Shown: positions 12,925 to 24,670 of the stretch, one piece after another | Layout: every line of letters starts with the position of its first letter | Position numbering within the stretch: the stretch's first letter is position 1 | Assembly: GCA_021234155.1 (NCBI GenBank) | Contig: JAJEKV010000145.1 | Span: forward strand, 64,001 to 128,000 | Direction: 5' to 3' | Length of the DNA stretch: 64,000 nt | Origin: Isoetes taiwanensis | Taxonomy: Eukaryota; Streptophyta; Lycopodiopsida; Isoetales; Isoetaceae | Notes under the pieces: model-generated | The model's database searches: none | The model's input: the letters and a program-made list of their open reading frames with translations, nothing else | Told to the model about the DNA's origin: nothing | Position numbers and translations under genes: made by a program

Positions 12925-13679
12925 TAGTCGATAATCTCATTCATATATGCATTAGACCACAAGTGCTCCCCACGAGATGGTTACCCAATGCAGGATGTAA
13001 TTTTTTATGGAGTGTCTCAACTCGCCTATGTCCTTAAGAGCCCTTGAGGAATAATGGGTGCACCCCTGCATCTGCCTTCCACATTTTGATGCCCTTCTCC
13101 CGCAGCCACTCTCGGTGCCCATGTGTTATCTTATAGAACATTAGCGGCCAACCACTTTTTTTTTGCAAAACTTAAACAGAAGCAGTTCAAGATGGCCAAT
13201 CAAACATTCCGATTTATCAGGAATGTGGCATTCCACAATTCTTATCAAGAAACTGCCAGTTTATTTTCTTAATTTGCTTTTCAGGGTGCCGGTTGACAGG
13301 TCACCCAATGCTCCTTCAATTACAAAGTCAGTTGAAGACCATAGTATGAATCACCACATGCTTGCTCTACAGTCCCGATTTTAGACTCCTCAAAATGCAG
13401 TTGTACAATGAAGAACTGTCTCAATGGAAATAATAAAGGCCCCATTTGGTACTTGAGCATTGTGATGCCGAGTGAAAGCCAAGAGCTTACCTTTAGCCAC
13501 CCCCATCTAGAAGAGGAAACTCTGAAGACATCTGCAAGAGTATAAAAGTATATGGTTTGAGCAATCACAGTCGCAATTTTTCAGATTTAAATATGCAAAT
13601 TTATCCAGCAACTCGCTTAGTCGATCTGGTGGAGTTGTCTTTTTCTTTCAAGTTAAGTTAGAAATACAAAACACTAGCT
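12925..13679. other. Intergenic between duplicated segments
   Basis: The first ~100 bp upstream of the 12.4-kb frame look like its decayed continuation. The remainder shows a T-rich run near 13,158 and nothing assignable. Confidence 0.4.
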
Positions 13680-14665
13680 GCATATTAACTCATTATCTTT
13701 GTGTTAAGCTTTCTACCAAAGGTTGACTTGGAGGTTTCTATTCATCTAACTACATAAGGCAATACTAGCTTAGAAGTTGAGAGAAATAGAGTTGTGTGAA
13801 TGATATGGGTGTGATATTGGTGTTTAGGATTAATTGGATGGGATATGATTCTTTAAGCTGCATTTGCATATAGAAGAACGATCATTGTTCTAGAATGCCA
13901 TATTAATTCATTATCTTTGTGTCAAGTAGTTTGGTCTTTCTACCGAAGGTTGACTTGGAGGTATTTATGCACTCTAAATTCATGCATACTATGTTGAGTT
14001 GGTCAGGTTTCGCCAGCCAATACATGTGACACACTGAGCGGAGCACGTCTTCAATTCGGATGCTGGGATTATACTTGCAGGAGGTCATGGATGTGCATGC
14101 TCAGCTTTGTCCTCGGGCACTTGCCTATCTTGTATACATTGATTGCATCATATGTGTATATTTGTACAGTTTGATAGCACCCTCATTGCTGCCACGGTTT
14201 TTCCCTCGAAACCCCTTCGGGGCGGGTGTTTTTTAACCAGGGCACTAACAAGTCTGTTATGCACCTTTATTAAGTCCCATAGGTTGATTGGTCTCCGCAA
14301 ACGATAAAACCCATTCTATTCTAATAAACTAGGTTTCCATCCATCTAAGTACATAAGATACTAGCTTCTGGACCTTTTGTTCAACTGATCGAGTTTCCAA
14401 ACTGCCAGGTGACTTTGGTTTGCTTACCAATGCTAGTTGGTTTAGTCAATCAACCAAGAATATGTGCATGCAAACATGGTGTGCTTTAACCTTGATGTGC
14501 TTATATTTGTAACACTCCTGTATTACTGGACCCTATATCAACCATTTATGGTGTTACCGGTCCATTATCATCATTGGTCACTTTTATGCATAATGTATTG
14601 TTTGCTGTTTGGATCTACAATTTATTTCGAGTTTGGATGTATATGCTCTTTGATTTGTTGTACTT
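13680..14665. repeat. Segmental duplication, copy 2
   Basis: Direct repeat of 11,020-12,130, about 2.6 kb downstream. It starts with a shortened unit (13,680-13,767) that lacks the GCACTCTAA site. A full unit interrupted by a LINE tail follows, then the shared downstream stretch up to about 14,665 (TTTGATTTGTTGTAC). Confidence 0.8.
13979..14322 (+). mobile_element. 5'-truncated LINE tail with (ATTCT)2 end (copy T2)
   Basis: Copy of the T1 tail that keeps its 3' end. The order is CCCTCGAAACCCCTTCGGGG, a T-run, AAGTCCCATAGG, TTGATTGGTCTCCGCAAACG and ATAAAACCC, then ATTCTATTCT (14,313-14,322). Host sequence resumes with AATAAACTAGG. The empty site at 11,194-11,215 reads GCACTCTAATAAACTAGG, so the insertion lies within CTCTAA with a short flanking duplication. 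Confidence 0.7.
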
Positions 14666-15560
14666 GATCATAGAAATTTTAAAATGTAAGTTGTGCCTAT
14701 GTTAGCAAAGAAACTTAAAATGTAATTTATCTCACGAAATTATTAAGTAGTATTTCCTTGGCATAGGCCTTAATTTCACTCTAGACAACATTACAAATAC
14801 TAGAAGTAGCAAAAACTAGCAATCATATAATGACCCTAGTAGCTTGGTTTTATATTAATATTTCAATAAGAGTGGATGCACCTAAAGAGTGAGCTTATTG
14901 TATAGGACTTTGTTACATGTTTATAGCTAGCGCATTTATTTAAGAGTTACATGCTCTCTAGTCTAGAAGGTCGTGTTGCATGTGGCATTGTGATTACCGT
15001 GGCCGCACATTACCCAGTCTAATCACAAAGCACATTGTGGCATATTAGGCTAAGAGCGCAATTTAAATCAGGATATTTTACTGAATATCTAAATGGTTAG
15101 ATATAAAAATATTAAGGTTTAATTAAAGATTATAAAAAGGCGAGCACCGAAATATCGGGGGTGCCACGAACAACGTGATTGCGCAACAGATTGAATAGGA
15201 AATATTAAGGGTTGCCAATTCCGAACTGCAGTAGGCCAGATCTGATCCTGATAGTTATACACAAGTGTTGCTATGTGGCTGGCCCACGTGAGCAAGAATT
15301 TATAAGAGAAATGGTGCCTGAACAGAACATTGAAGCAGCAAGAAGAGGTTGGAGCCAAGCTGGAGCAGAAAGAAGATGCGTGAAGTGTCGGGCTGGAGCA
15401 ACAAGCACAAGTAGAAGGAAGTGGATTATCAAAGGCCGCCTATAAGCGGTGGGGATTTATGCATGCTCCAGGTTTCATCTCTAGGTTGTAGCTTTAAGGG
15501 AAATAACAAGATGAATAGAACTAAATTTTGTACTTTGTTTCCTCTCAGTAAGTTGAAACC
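14666..15560. other. Intergenic, nothing assignable
   Basis: AT-rich to 15,120, then a GC-richer stretch (15,130-15,450) with a 77-codon plus-strand frame rich in Arg (15,212-15,445) that matches no family I know. Confidence 0.4.
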
Positions 15561-15574
15561 AATTTGACCTCCAC

Positions 15575-16014
15575 GGCTTTGTTTACGCTCGAAAAGGTCC
15601 AAAGATAGATGTGCAATCGGTGCCTATATTGGCCAAACCAATTCAAAAACTACGGCTATAAACGGTCCGTCGGAAAAATGGGTATGGAGTTACAGTCTTT
15701 TGGTTAGATTCCCTCATAATCGGCAGTGTTCACACCAACGCCCGTGCTCAGAAATCCAACCTTTGGAATATTTTGTTATACAATTCTTGACCCTCATCGG
15801 CTTTGTTTACCTTACGAAAAGGTCCAAGATAGATGTACATCACGGTGCCTATATTGGCCAAGCCAATTCAAAAAACTACTGGCTATAAACAGTGTCCAGA
15901 TTAAAATCGTGTGGAGTTACCTGAGTCTTTTGGTTAGATTCCCTCATAACTGGGCAGGTCTGCCACCAACGCCCAGGCTCTGTAAATCCAACCTTTGGAA
16001 TATTTTGTTATACA
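15575..16014. repeat. Tandem duplication, ~224-bp period
   Basis: Units 15,575-15,783 and 15,799-16,014 share GGCTTTGTTTAC, CGAAAAGGTCC, GGTGCCTATATTGGCCAA, TTTTGGTTAGATTCCCTCAT and CCAACCTTTGGAATATTTTG. There are scattered substitutions and 1-3-nt indels. Confidence 0.85.
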
Positions 16015-16779
16015 CCACAGTTCAGCACCTGCCTGTGAAATTCCTCAACCGAGCTCTGTAAAACCAGCTTTGATTTGTTGAAGTCAACCTGCCTTCAAAT
16101 TTGACTTGACTTTGCATACCTTTATTCGTTTATTCAACACCAACTTGTGTTAGCTGTGATTCCTCGGGATTGACACGGAAACTATGCAGATTGCTCTGTT
16201 CTAGCCAAGCCATGATTTTTTGATATTTTCCTTGAGGGGATATGAGGTTCTGGTATTCTCTAGATGCCATATATTAACTATTAAACCATAAACTTACACC
16301 TTAAAGAAGTACGAACTTGTAGGACCTTTATATATTGTTGCATGGAGCTTAGGGTTTCCAGAATGTCAATTCGTCTATTGTATGGAACGGACCTCTAGAA
16401 TGTATTAAAGCTAGTATAGAATTGGCATGTCCAAGCATCTTAAACCATAGGCCTAAAGTTCTGTAGCGTAGGGATGGGCTTTTGTTATTAAATGTTATTA
16501 TCAAGCCTATATTTCTTTCTTGACATTTTGGGATTTGGTCATTAATAACTAGTAGGACCTATCACTGAGCTTTCTTGACTTGATATCCTGGTTCTCGACC
16601 TTCTTTTGTTCCACTTGAGACCAATATACCTATGTTGTAACCACGCTATTAAAATGGGCCTATTAAAACCACTCCCTAAAATTTACCTTCGAGCAGGTCT
16701 TCTAACACAACGGCAAGACAGGTGTCCATTTTTCTGAGCGGCTATGCAAAGGTGTGCCCTCTCTAGCCACCTCACTTCG

Positions 16780-18048
16780 TGTCTCAGAGGCTATTGCCAC
16801 CGTGGTGGACAATAATAAGAAAGAAGTTGCATCCTATCTTCAGCAGTTGCAGGCCAAGCAGGACTCCATGGATATCCTGTTACCATCAGTTGAAATTGGA
16901 ATGCAGGTCAACCTTTGAGCGCTTTGGGGCCCCTGTGGTGCAGATCAGTCATGGGGCTCACCTTCGTCATGTGGAGCACTTAGTTGCATGCTCTGTTGTT
17001 TGTTACTCCACTGGCCCCTTCTTGAATCTGAAGCGTGTGGGATCTTGGTTATCTGGGCATTTACACTAATTAGGGCTTTCTGTATATCAATCTATCAAGC
17101 TCGTGACCAAAGATCAATGTTGTTTTCTCGTGATGTTTGAGTCTAGATCTCCTGAGCCAGTGGCTCAACATATAGAACAAGGTGTTGATCCTCTGTGGAA
17201 ACATTTCTTCTTGTATCAATAGTATGTTCCTGGCTCTTTTCCAGGTATGCCAGATGCTTTACGTGCCCTATTCTAGATTGCTATTGAAGACTTTCCTCCA
17301 GAGTTTCATCCTCCAGAGTTTTAAGATTCTGCGTTCATTTCTGCTATTGCTAATGAGATTGGACTTCTTGCAACATGCTATAACCTGGCATTACTAAGAT
17401 TTGTGTAGTATAGGCCATTCATCGTGATCTGCCTCAGACAATTGTTGTTTAGAGTGGGCCCATGTTCTTTCCTTTCAAGCTACGATTGTTAAATGACCCA
17501 GAGTTGGCTCTCATGTTTCCCGAGGCCCCTCTCTTTACTCCATATCGTAAGTCTTACCAGCAGGCTTCTCCAGTTGCCTCTGCTGCAAATCCTGCTCCTA
17601 GCTCTGCTCCTTCTTCGATGTCTCTCATTTCCTTGCGACGTCCTCTACATCTACTCCAACTGCTGGTCCCATGCCTCTGCTGCTGGATCAACAGAAGCAA
17701 AGGTTGGATGAGATTCAGAGGTTGCAAGAGCAAGTTGAAGAGGCTTGTGTGCAGTACATGGACATTGATTGTCATGGTGCCTACCCTCCACCCAAACATC
17801 CACCTACTCTTCGTCAACCTCGAAAATCAGTTAAGGGTTTTAACACCTCTGCATCTCAGCTCTCTTCAGCACTTGCTCTACGTGATTATGCTCCTCTTGT
17901 TGCATATGGTCGCTTTGCTCCACTTCAGTGGGTTGATTTGGTTGAAGATAATGTTGCCTTGTCGCAGGCCCAAGATACATCTTCAAACTCTCCTGAGATT
18001 CCAGTAGTCACATCTGATTTGATTCCATTACAAGTCCAATGCAGTTAG
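16780..18048 (+). pseudogene. Degenerate coding-like region of unknown family
   Basis: Several plus-strand frames joined by frameshifts. One early piece is helical (ATVVDNNKKEVASYLQQLQ). The last, best piece (17,671-18,048) starts PLLLDQQKQRLDEIQRLQEQ, a coiled-coil-like helix, then a Pro-rich stretch. It lies 1.3 kb before the primer-binding site of the gypsy element at 19.3 kb on the same strand. It could be sequence caught between elements or an older gag-like protein. I recognise no domain. Confidence 0.3.
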
Positions 18049-18049
18049 A

Positions 18050-19297
18050 CCCTTAGCTGAAGCTTTATCTTCTTTTACTTATCTAGTATGGAGTAAGTAC
18101 ATTGAGTCGCGGGCTCGTGTTCCAGCGGCACCCTTTTATGCTTACAGAACTAGATGAGAAATATTCATGTTGTACTTATTCTTGTTGATTAACATTTTGT
18201 TCGTCCTTAAAAAAATGCCTTATTTAGAAATTATTCCTTGGAACCTTAGGCACCAAGGATGCCTTTACTTCGTTTATCATATTGGAATATTACTGTCTTT
18301 TAGGAATGCTTAGGTAAGATCATAGAATTGCGTTGCCACTGTCATCATTATGAAAGAATATGTGGTTGCATATTACATGGATGTGGTAGTTGTACTCTAT
18401 GTATGAATATGGCTTGGCGAATTTTGTGTTACTAGAATATGTAAGATTATGGATGTTGAGATCATAGCATCTTTCAGCCCATCTTTCGAGGGGTGGGTAG
18501 CTATGTAACTCCACATCTGTGGCCGGATGTCTAAACAGACAAGCCAAGGGGAGAGTCCCCTTGCGTTAAGGCCCATACATACAGAAAGGATGATGTATCC
18601 TTGGGGTCGTTACTCAAGGAGTGTATGTAAGAGATATATTCATACATGTAGGCATGTAGAAATGTGTAAGCATGCATGCAGTTTAGTTCTAATCGATGCA
18701 AGGGCACAATGGAACGGGTAAATCTATTGTTCTTCTTACTTATTTTTGATGGTCTATGCTAGATTGCTTATGATGAGATGGTTTAGTTTCTCTTGTGATG
18801 ATTCCCTCCCTACTTAGTCCTTGGACTAACCCCTTGTCTGTATGTGTCTATTTCAAGATGGCACGTCCTGAGCCAAGCATCATCCTGCACTATCCCTTTG
18901 TCACTTGGTGGTTCCGAGAAACCTGGGACGAACCAGAACTCATCTCCACACACAAGATATATGAGATGTTGAAGGACTTATTCCATCAGTTCTATCATGA
19001 TGCAGCTGCAACGAAGAATTCAGTACCTGGATGGTGAAGCCGGGGACGAGATTTCTGAGCAGTCCAGTCCTTTCGGGGCCTCTTCGGTCACCTCAGATGA
19101 GAAAGAACCTAAGGGACTTCCTTGTGATATGGTGTATATGTATATATGTTGCTATGTGAGACCTATTTGTGTCTGGTGTTATCAAAACCTTCAAAAGTTG
19201 TGGCGTGTAACTGATGATCTTGTAATTAAGAATTAATAATTTAGTTGTAAGAGTGATTAGTGCAAGGCCTATGCCAATGGTTTGGATTTGCCGCAAT
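18050..19297 (+). repeat. Presumed 5' LTR region of the gypsy element (5' border not found)
   Basis: The stretch immediately upstream of a Met-tRNA primer-binding site must contain the 5' LTR if the element is of normal build. The LTR would end near the CA at 19,294-19,295. I found no second copy of this sequence after 23.6 kb, so neither the 5' border nor LTR identity can be confirmed. It includes a 60-codon plus-strand frame (18,858-19,037) that I cannot assign. Confidence 0.35.
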
Positions 19298-19309
19298 TGG
19301 TATCAGGGC
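19298..19309 (+). other. Primer-binding site (initiator Met-tRNA type)
   Basis: TGGTATCAGGGC differs by one base from TGGTATCAGAGC, the usual plant LTR-retrotransposon site complementary to the 3' end of initiator Met-tRNA. Its position ahead of the gag-like frames fits. Confidence 0.75.
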
Positions 19310-19439
19310 AAAAGTTCTGACACCTTTCAGACTGTGGGAATTAAGGGACGAGAAATTAAGAAATTCTATTATAAAGTAAAATGGTTGGGCATGGGAATAA
19401 TCATTGTCGTCCTTTTTCCAGGTGAATGGCAGGATGTCT

Positions 19440-20560
19440 GGAAATGAGGATAACAATTCTAGAGCTGTGGATAGCAATAACGCTCCTAGTATAACTGAAC
19501 ATTTATTGCAGCTATGCAGCATCAGCTAGCCACTATGTAACAACAGGTTGCCAAGAAGGAAGACGACCTTGATGAAGTCAATAAAGTTCTAAAGCAGCTT
19601 TAAAGTGTGCATTTATTTGGTAAAGATACTACAAATGAGGGTGCTGATGCTTGGCTACAGAGGATAGAGTTTTCTTTTGAAGTAAAAAAAATCTCGGAGA
19701 TGCTAAATGCAACTTATATCGCTGATATGTTGTTGACTGGACCTGCAAGATATGGTGGGATGAGTATAAGAAAGATAATCTTTTGGTTATGAGCCAAATT
19801 ACATGGAGTACTTTTAAAGATGCATTTAACCTCCAAGATTTACCTACTGGTTTTAAGTTGGAGCAGATGAAAGAAATTCAGAACCTTGTCCAAGAGGACA
19901 CTATGGAAGGATATGCCAACCAGTTCCCTGCATAGCCATATGGACCCACTATGATAGTGGTGCAGCTAGCTGACAAGTGGATTCGTGAATTTAAGCATGT
20001 GCTAACTTTGTTAGTAGCGGGAATAACATATCCTAGCTTGCAGGAAGCTATAAGAGTCTCCGGGTTTAAGAAACAAGTCCATGATAGGATTAAGAAAAGT
20101 ATGAAGAAGCAGTACAACCTTGAAACCCAGTAAGAGGAAACAAGCATAAGCAGAGGCAAAGATTTTTTGTTGCTCCTTCTGTTATACTACGTCCTAATCC
20201 TACAAAGCAGGCAATTGCACCAGCCCAGATGAGTCAAGAGGAATGAGAATATTATCGATGGAAAAGATTATGTTTCTTTTGCAAAGAGGCTGGGCATAAT
20301 GCAGTGCATTGTCCCATAGAAACATGGGATAGCAGGTTGTTGAAGCTAGTGAACTTTGACAGAAATGCCGTTTATAGAAACCATGGTAACCAGACTCAAG
20401 CTATCGGTGGGAATCCAGGGAATTGGAATAGGCAAGCAATGAGTAAATAGAGTGTTGCTGGCCCACGAAATGCTTGTATTGAGGAGAGGTTTGCAAGAGC
20501 CCAAGCAGTTACTCTGGAGGAAACAAAAGTAGAACCAGACATGCATGCTTATGCTATTGG
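19440..20560 (+). pseudogene. Gypsy gag remnant with CCHC zinc knuckle
   Basis: Retrotransposon gag core: ADAWLQRIEFSFEV (from ~19,640), then TWSTFKDAFNLQDLP and a KLEQMKEIQNLVQEDTMEGY segment (19,800-19,915), then a basic helix ending KKSMKKQYNLETQ. A complete CX2CX4HX4C knuckle (CFFCKEAGHNAVHC) lies at 20,271-20,312. In-frame stops and at least two frameshifts break it, so no gag protein is made. Confidence 0.75.
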
Positions 20561-20599
20561 TGGAGAAACCCTCCTAAATACCTTGCTACTGATGTTATC

Positions 20600-23500
20600 C
20601 ATCTTCCAGGTTGCATTCAAACTCAGTCTTTCATTTTCTAATTGATAATGGTAGTACACATAATTTTATTTCACCTAGATTGGTTGATCAGTTGGATTTG
20701 CATGTCGAATGATTTTGTTCCTCGGGTGCAATTCAAACTCTGTGGGCTAGCATTCCGTACTATTTTTGAAGTACTTTATTTGGGTAAGTATGACTTAATT
20801 CTGGGAATGTCATGTCTGAGAGTCGTAGGTGCCTATATAGATTATAAAGGAAGGGTCATCCTTTGCACATTGTCAAATGGCTCCTAAGAAGTTGGGCAGT
20901 CGTCCTATGATATCTGGCCCTCCCTGTTGTCATGCAAGCAAGCTAAGTGCTATTTGCGCAAAGGAAGAGTCATTTATGTTGGAATGCAAGCAAAGCTGTA
21001 GAATTACAAGAAATTGTTATTCCTCAAGTCATTCTGACTGTGCTAGAGGAATTTAAGGATGTGTTTCCTGATAAGCTTACAAAACTACCTCCATCCCGTG
21101 AGGTGAATCATGAGATTGAGTTGCTCCCAGGATCTACACCACCTTCGCGACCTCCTTATCTTTTTAATGTGGTGGAGATAGCTGAACTAAGGAAATAACA
21201 TGAGGAATTATTGGAGCAAAGATTTATTAGACCTAGTACATTTCCATTTAGAGCTCCTATCTTATTTGTAAAGAAGGATGGGAGTCTGCGCCGATGTGTT
21301 GACTATAGGCTAATGAATTAGGTCACTTTGAGAATGATTATGCTTAGTCGAGGGTGGATGATCTGTTTGACCAATTAAGTGGTAGCAAATATTGTTTTAA
21401 GGTTAACTTGCAATTTGGCTACCGTCAGATTGGAATTGAAAGAGGATATTCCTAAGACTGCTTTTCGCACAAAATATGGACATTATGAGTTTGTGGTAAT
21501 GTCATTCGGGGTTATCAATGCACCAGCCACTTTTATAAGGCTTACAATTGATGTCTTCGAGCTCACCTTGATCAACTTATGAAAAGCATGTTGGGCATTT
21601 GCGTATAGTTTTAAATCTTTTGAGAAAATATCAACTTTATGGCAAGATTTTTAAATGCAGTTTTGCTCAAGAGCAGTTGATTTATTTGAGTGTGTCTCTA
21701 GCAAGGGAATCGAACCAGATTCTGAAAAGGTAAAAGCCATACAGGAGTGGCCACAACCTCAGTCTGTAAGCGAGATCAGGGCATTTCTAGGCTTAGTTGG
21801 ATATTATCACATGTTTCTTAATTTTTCTAGGAAAACTGCTCCTCTGACCTCCTTACTTCAAAAAGATATATCATTTCAACAGTCTGAAGTATATGAGTGC
21901 AGTTTACAAATTTTGAAAGACGCTTTGATGCACGCACCTATTTTAAAGATTCCTTATATGAAACGAGATTTTTTTTGTAGTAATAGATGCCTCAGGCACT
22001 GGTATTAGAGGTTCTCTATTGTAACATGGCCTTGTGTGTACATATGAATCTAAGAAGCTCAATCCAGCTGAACAAAATCACCCAACATATGATTTGGAAA
22101 TGCTTGCAATTGTGCATGCCTTGAAGTTATGGAGGCAATGTAAAAATTTCTCCTTCAGACAGATCATCAAAGTTTTAAGTACTTCGTCGTGCAACCTCAA
22201 CTAAACTGCCAAAAGCGATGGATGCAATTACTGCAAGAGTACGATTTTACCATAACGTATCATCTGGAAAGGATAACGTAATTGCAGATGTGTTATCTCG
22301 ACGATCATATTGTGATGCAATCAGTGTTGCCATTAATCAATGGGATAGAAACAGTTGCTCCAAGAAGATCCTCATTATCAACCTATAATAGCAGCGCTAA
22401 AGTAGGGTGTAAACAAAAACCCTTATAAGTTGGAAGAATCTCTAAGTTATTTTATCAGAATCGATTGTGCATACCCGATAATGTAAAGCTTAAATAGCAA
22501 ATTCTGAAAGAAGCTCGTGACAGTCCAATATCAGGTCATCCTGGAATTTAGAAAACTCTTCGCAAAGTTGGCAAGCAGAGGAGATGCTAAATTATGTGGC
22601 TAGATGTCTATCATGTTAGAAAGTGAAAGTTTCTTATCAAAAGATTGCCGGTGAATTGCAACTTGTGGATATTAATGGGATATCTGTATGGATTTTATTG
22701 TGGGGTTACCCAAGACTCGAGGGGGATATGATTCCATGTATGTAGTAATGGCTTGTCTCACTAAGCAAAATCATTTTATGTCCATCAAAACTATAGCCAC
22801 TACGGCAGATATTGCTAAGAGTTTCATCAAAGACGTATTCCGTCTGCAAGGAATGCCTAAAGTTATCATGTCTGATCGAGACTCGTGCTTTGTTGGTCAG
22901 TTTTGGCAAGCCTTGTTCCACGATATTGGGACCCAATTGCGAAGAGCACCACATATCATCCTCAGACGGATGGCCAGGTGAAAAGAGTTAACTAGGTCAT
23001 CGAAGATATGCTTCGAATGTATTGTGCCAGAACATCCACACTCTTGGGAATCCTATTTGTACTTAGTTGAATTTGCCTACAATTACATGAATCAGGACTC
23101 CGTATTTGAGGAAATATATGGACATGAATGTAGATATCTATTAACTTGGTGTAGTCTGTAGTGTGAAGTAGTTTTATTTCAGGTCATGGAAGAGGACAAT
23201 GGAACACATCTCATAATCATTAGATATAATATTGCTACAGCACAGAATTAGAAGAAACAATATATAGATAAAAGAAGAAAATCCCTAGAATTCTAAAAAG
23301 ACGATATGGTGTTCCTAAAATTAATCCCAAGCAGGGTACCTTGAAATACAAGAAAGCTGGAAAACTGGCGCCTAGGTGAAAAAAACCTTATGGACGAAGA
23401 GAAAATGAGGAGAATTCTAAGAACTCCATGTTGCTCATTGGGTTGCATTAACAGATTCAACGTGGCTAAACTTCGTGCAGTTAGAGATAACTATAGTTCA

Positions 23501-23600
23501 ATGACATTAGCAGATCAGAATGCCTATTTGGCTTATCATGTAAGTCCAGACCCCGCCACATCTTCTTGCATTACCTTAACCAGGTTATGATTGTCCACCA
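20600..23600 (+). pseudogene. Gypsy pol remnant (PR-RT-RH-IN), catalytic sites lost
   Basis: Protease: FLIDNGSTHNFISPRLV from 20,635, with DNG in place of the usual DSG/DTG triad. RT: EEFKDVFPDKL (21,048 on), [15 protein letters not shown], then [16 protein letters not shown] and NAPATF. The stretch that should carry YxDD is missing near 21,580, where the sequence jumps straight to HVGHLRIVLNLLRKYQLYGK. RNase H: a VIDASG-like motif near 21,980, then YDLEMLAIVHALKLW. Integrase: MDFIVGLPKTRGGYD (first Asp) and MSDRDSCFVGQFWQALF (second Asp). The expected catalytic Glu in the TDGQ.ERVN motif reads Lys (DGQVKRVN, ~22,970). Stops and frameshifts occur throughout. Clearly non-autonomous. Confidence 0.8.
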
Positions 23601-24660
23601 TTTAGGGACCACTAGAATGTCTCGAACATGTAAAAGACTGGATAAAAACCCTACGATTGATGATCACTACGAACTAAGAAGAGTTGTAACAATGCACGCC
23701 CTAGCTACTGTGTCATGAATGGAGAATTATTTTAGAGAAACATGTGAAAAGTTGCTAATCGCAACATATATCATTTGATACACAACATCACAAAAGGGAT
23801 GTCTTCCAAGAATATAAAAAGACATGCATTCAGTCCCAGCACATCTCTTACTCACACTTTACTAGATTGTGGAAAAGTGAATTTGGTCTTGTCAAAATTC
23901 CTCGGAGACATAGAATGTTTGTGTGCTCAAGGTGTTTAGAATTAAAGAGTCAAAGAGAGTCCGCAAAGATAGAGGTCAAAAGAAGTAAGTTAAAAGTTCT
24001 TCATTCTCACACTTGCTCATAGAATTGTTTTGACTTGATTTTTACAACAGATATTATGCAACAGAACCTTGCTAGATACTGTGAGCAATAAGTAGCCAAG
24101 AGAAGGAAGCTTGCTAAGCACAGAAAAAAGCTCTTGAATATCCACTGCAGTTTGAAGAATCTAGAGCATATTCCCTTCCATCGGTGCCCTGTATCCCATT
24201 AGTTTTACTAGATGAGCGCTTGAAAGTACTGTGAGTTACTTTTGCCATCTCCACTAAAAGGGACTGAGATTTTAGACCTTAACAGTCCTATAAAAAAGAG
24301 TAACTTCTGAATAATTTCAGCGTCATTTAAAGGAGTGCACCACGAGCTTTCCAAAAATGCCAAACACGCCTAAAACTGCCATCAAGCAAAGTAGTTAAAT
24401 AATGAAAAGAAGATTGCTGCCAAACCCTAGCACTGCCAATAAAGGGCCAGAATTGCTAGGCAATTATTCTCTACCAAAACAGATTAATCACATATAAATT
24501 ATATACCAAAAGAAAAGGCATGCAACGAGCTTTCCAAGAGCCCAAAATCATTCAAATCAGATATTAAGTTAACATGAATGGGGCTGAAACCCTAGGCACC
24601 ATCACCAACGCCCTTCAGCCAAAAGCCGCTATCGCAAAAGATGAACTGCATCACCAAAAT
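23601..24660. other. Intergenic, nothing assignable
   Basis: AT-rich, without frames of note. It may include eroded gypsy 3' sequence. Confidence 0.4.
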
Positions 24661-24670
24661 TGGAGATAGT

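Larger units (their letters stand above)
19298..23600 (+). mobile_element. Degenerate Ty3/gypsy LTR retrotransposon
   Basis: Order seen: primer-binding site, gag with CCHC knuckle, aspartic protease, reverse transcriptase, RNase H, integrase. This protease-RT-RNaseH-integrase order defines Ty3/gypsy. Every domain is interrupted by stops and frameshifts. No 3' LTR or polypurine tract was found, so the 3' end is truncated or too diverged to see. The end coordinate is where recognisable pol-like sequence stops. Confidence 0.8.

Noticed and set aside
15575-16014. Repeat pair considered as a CRISPR-like or satellite array
   Set aside because: Only two ~210-bp units with no spacers; a simple tandem duplication.
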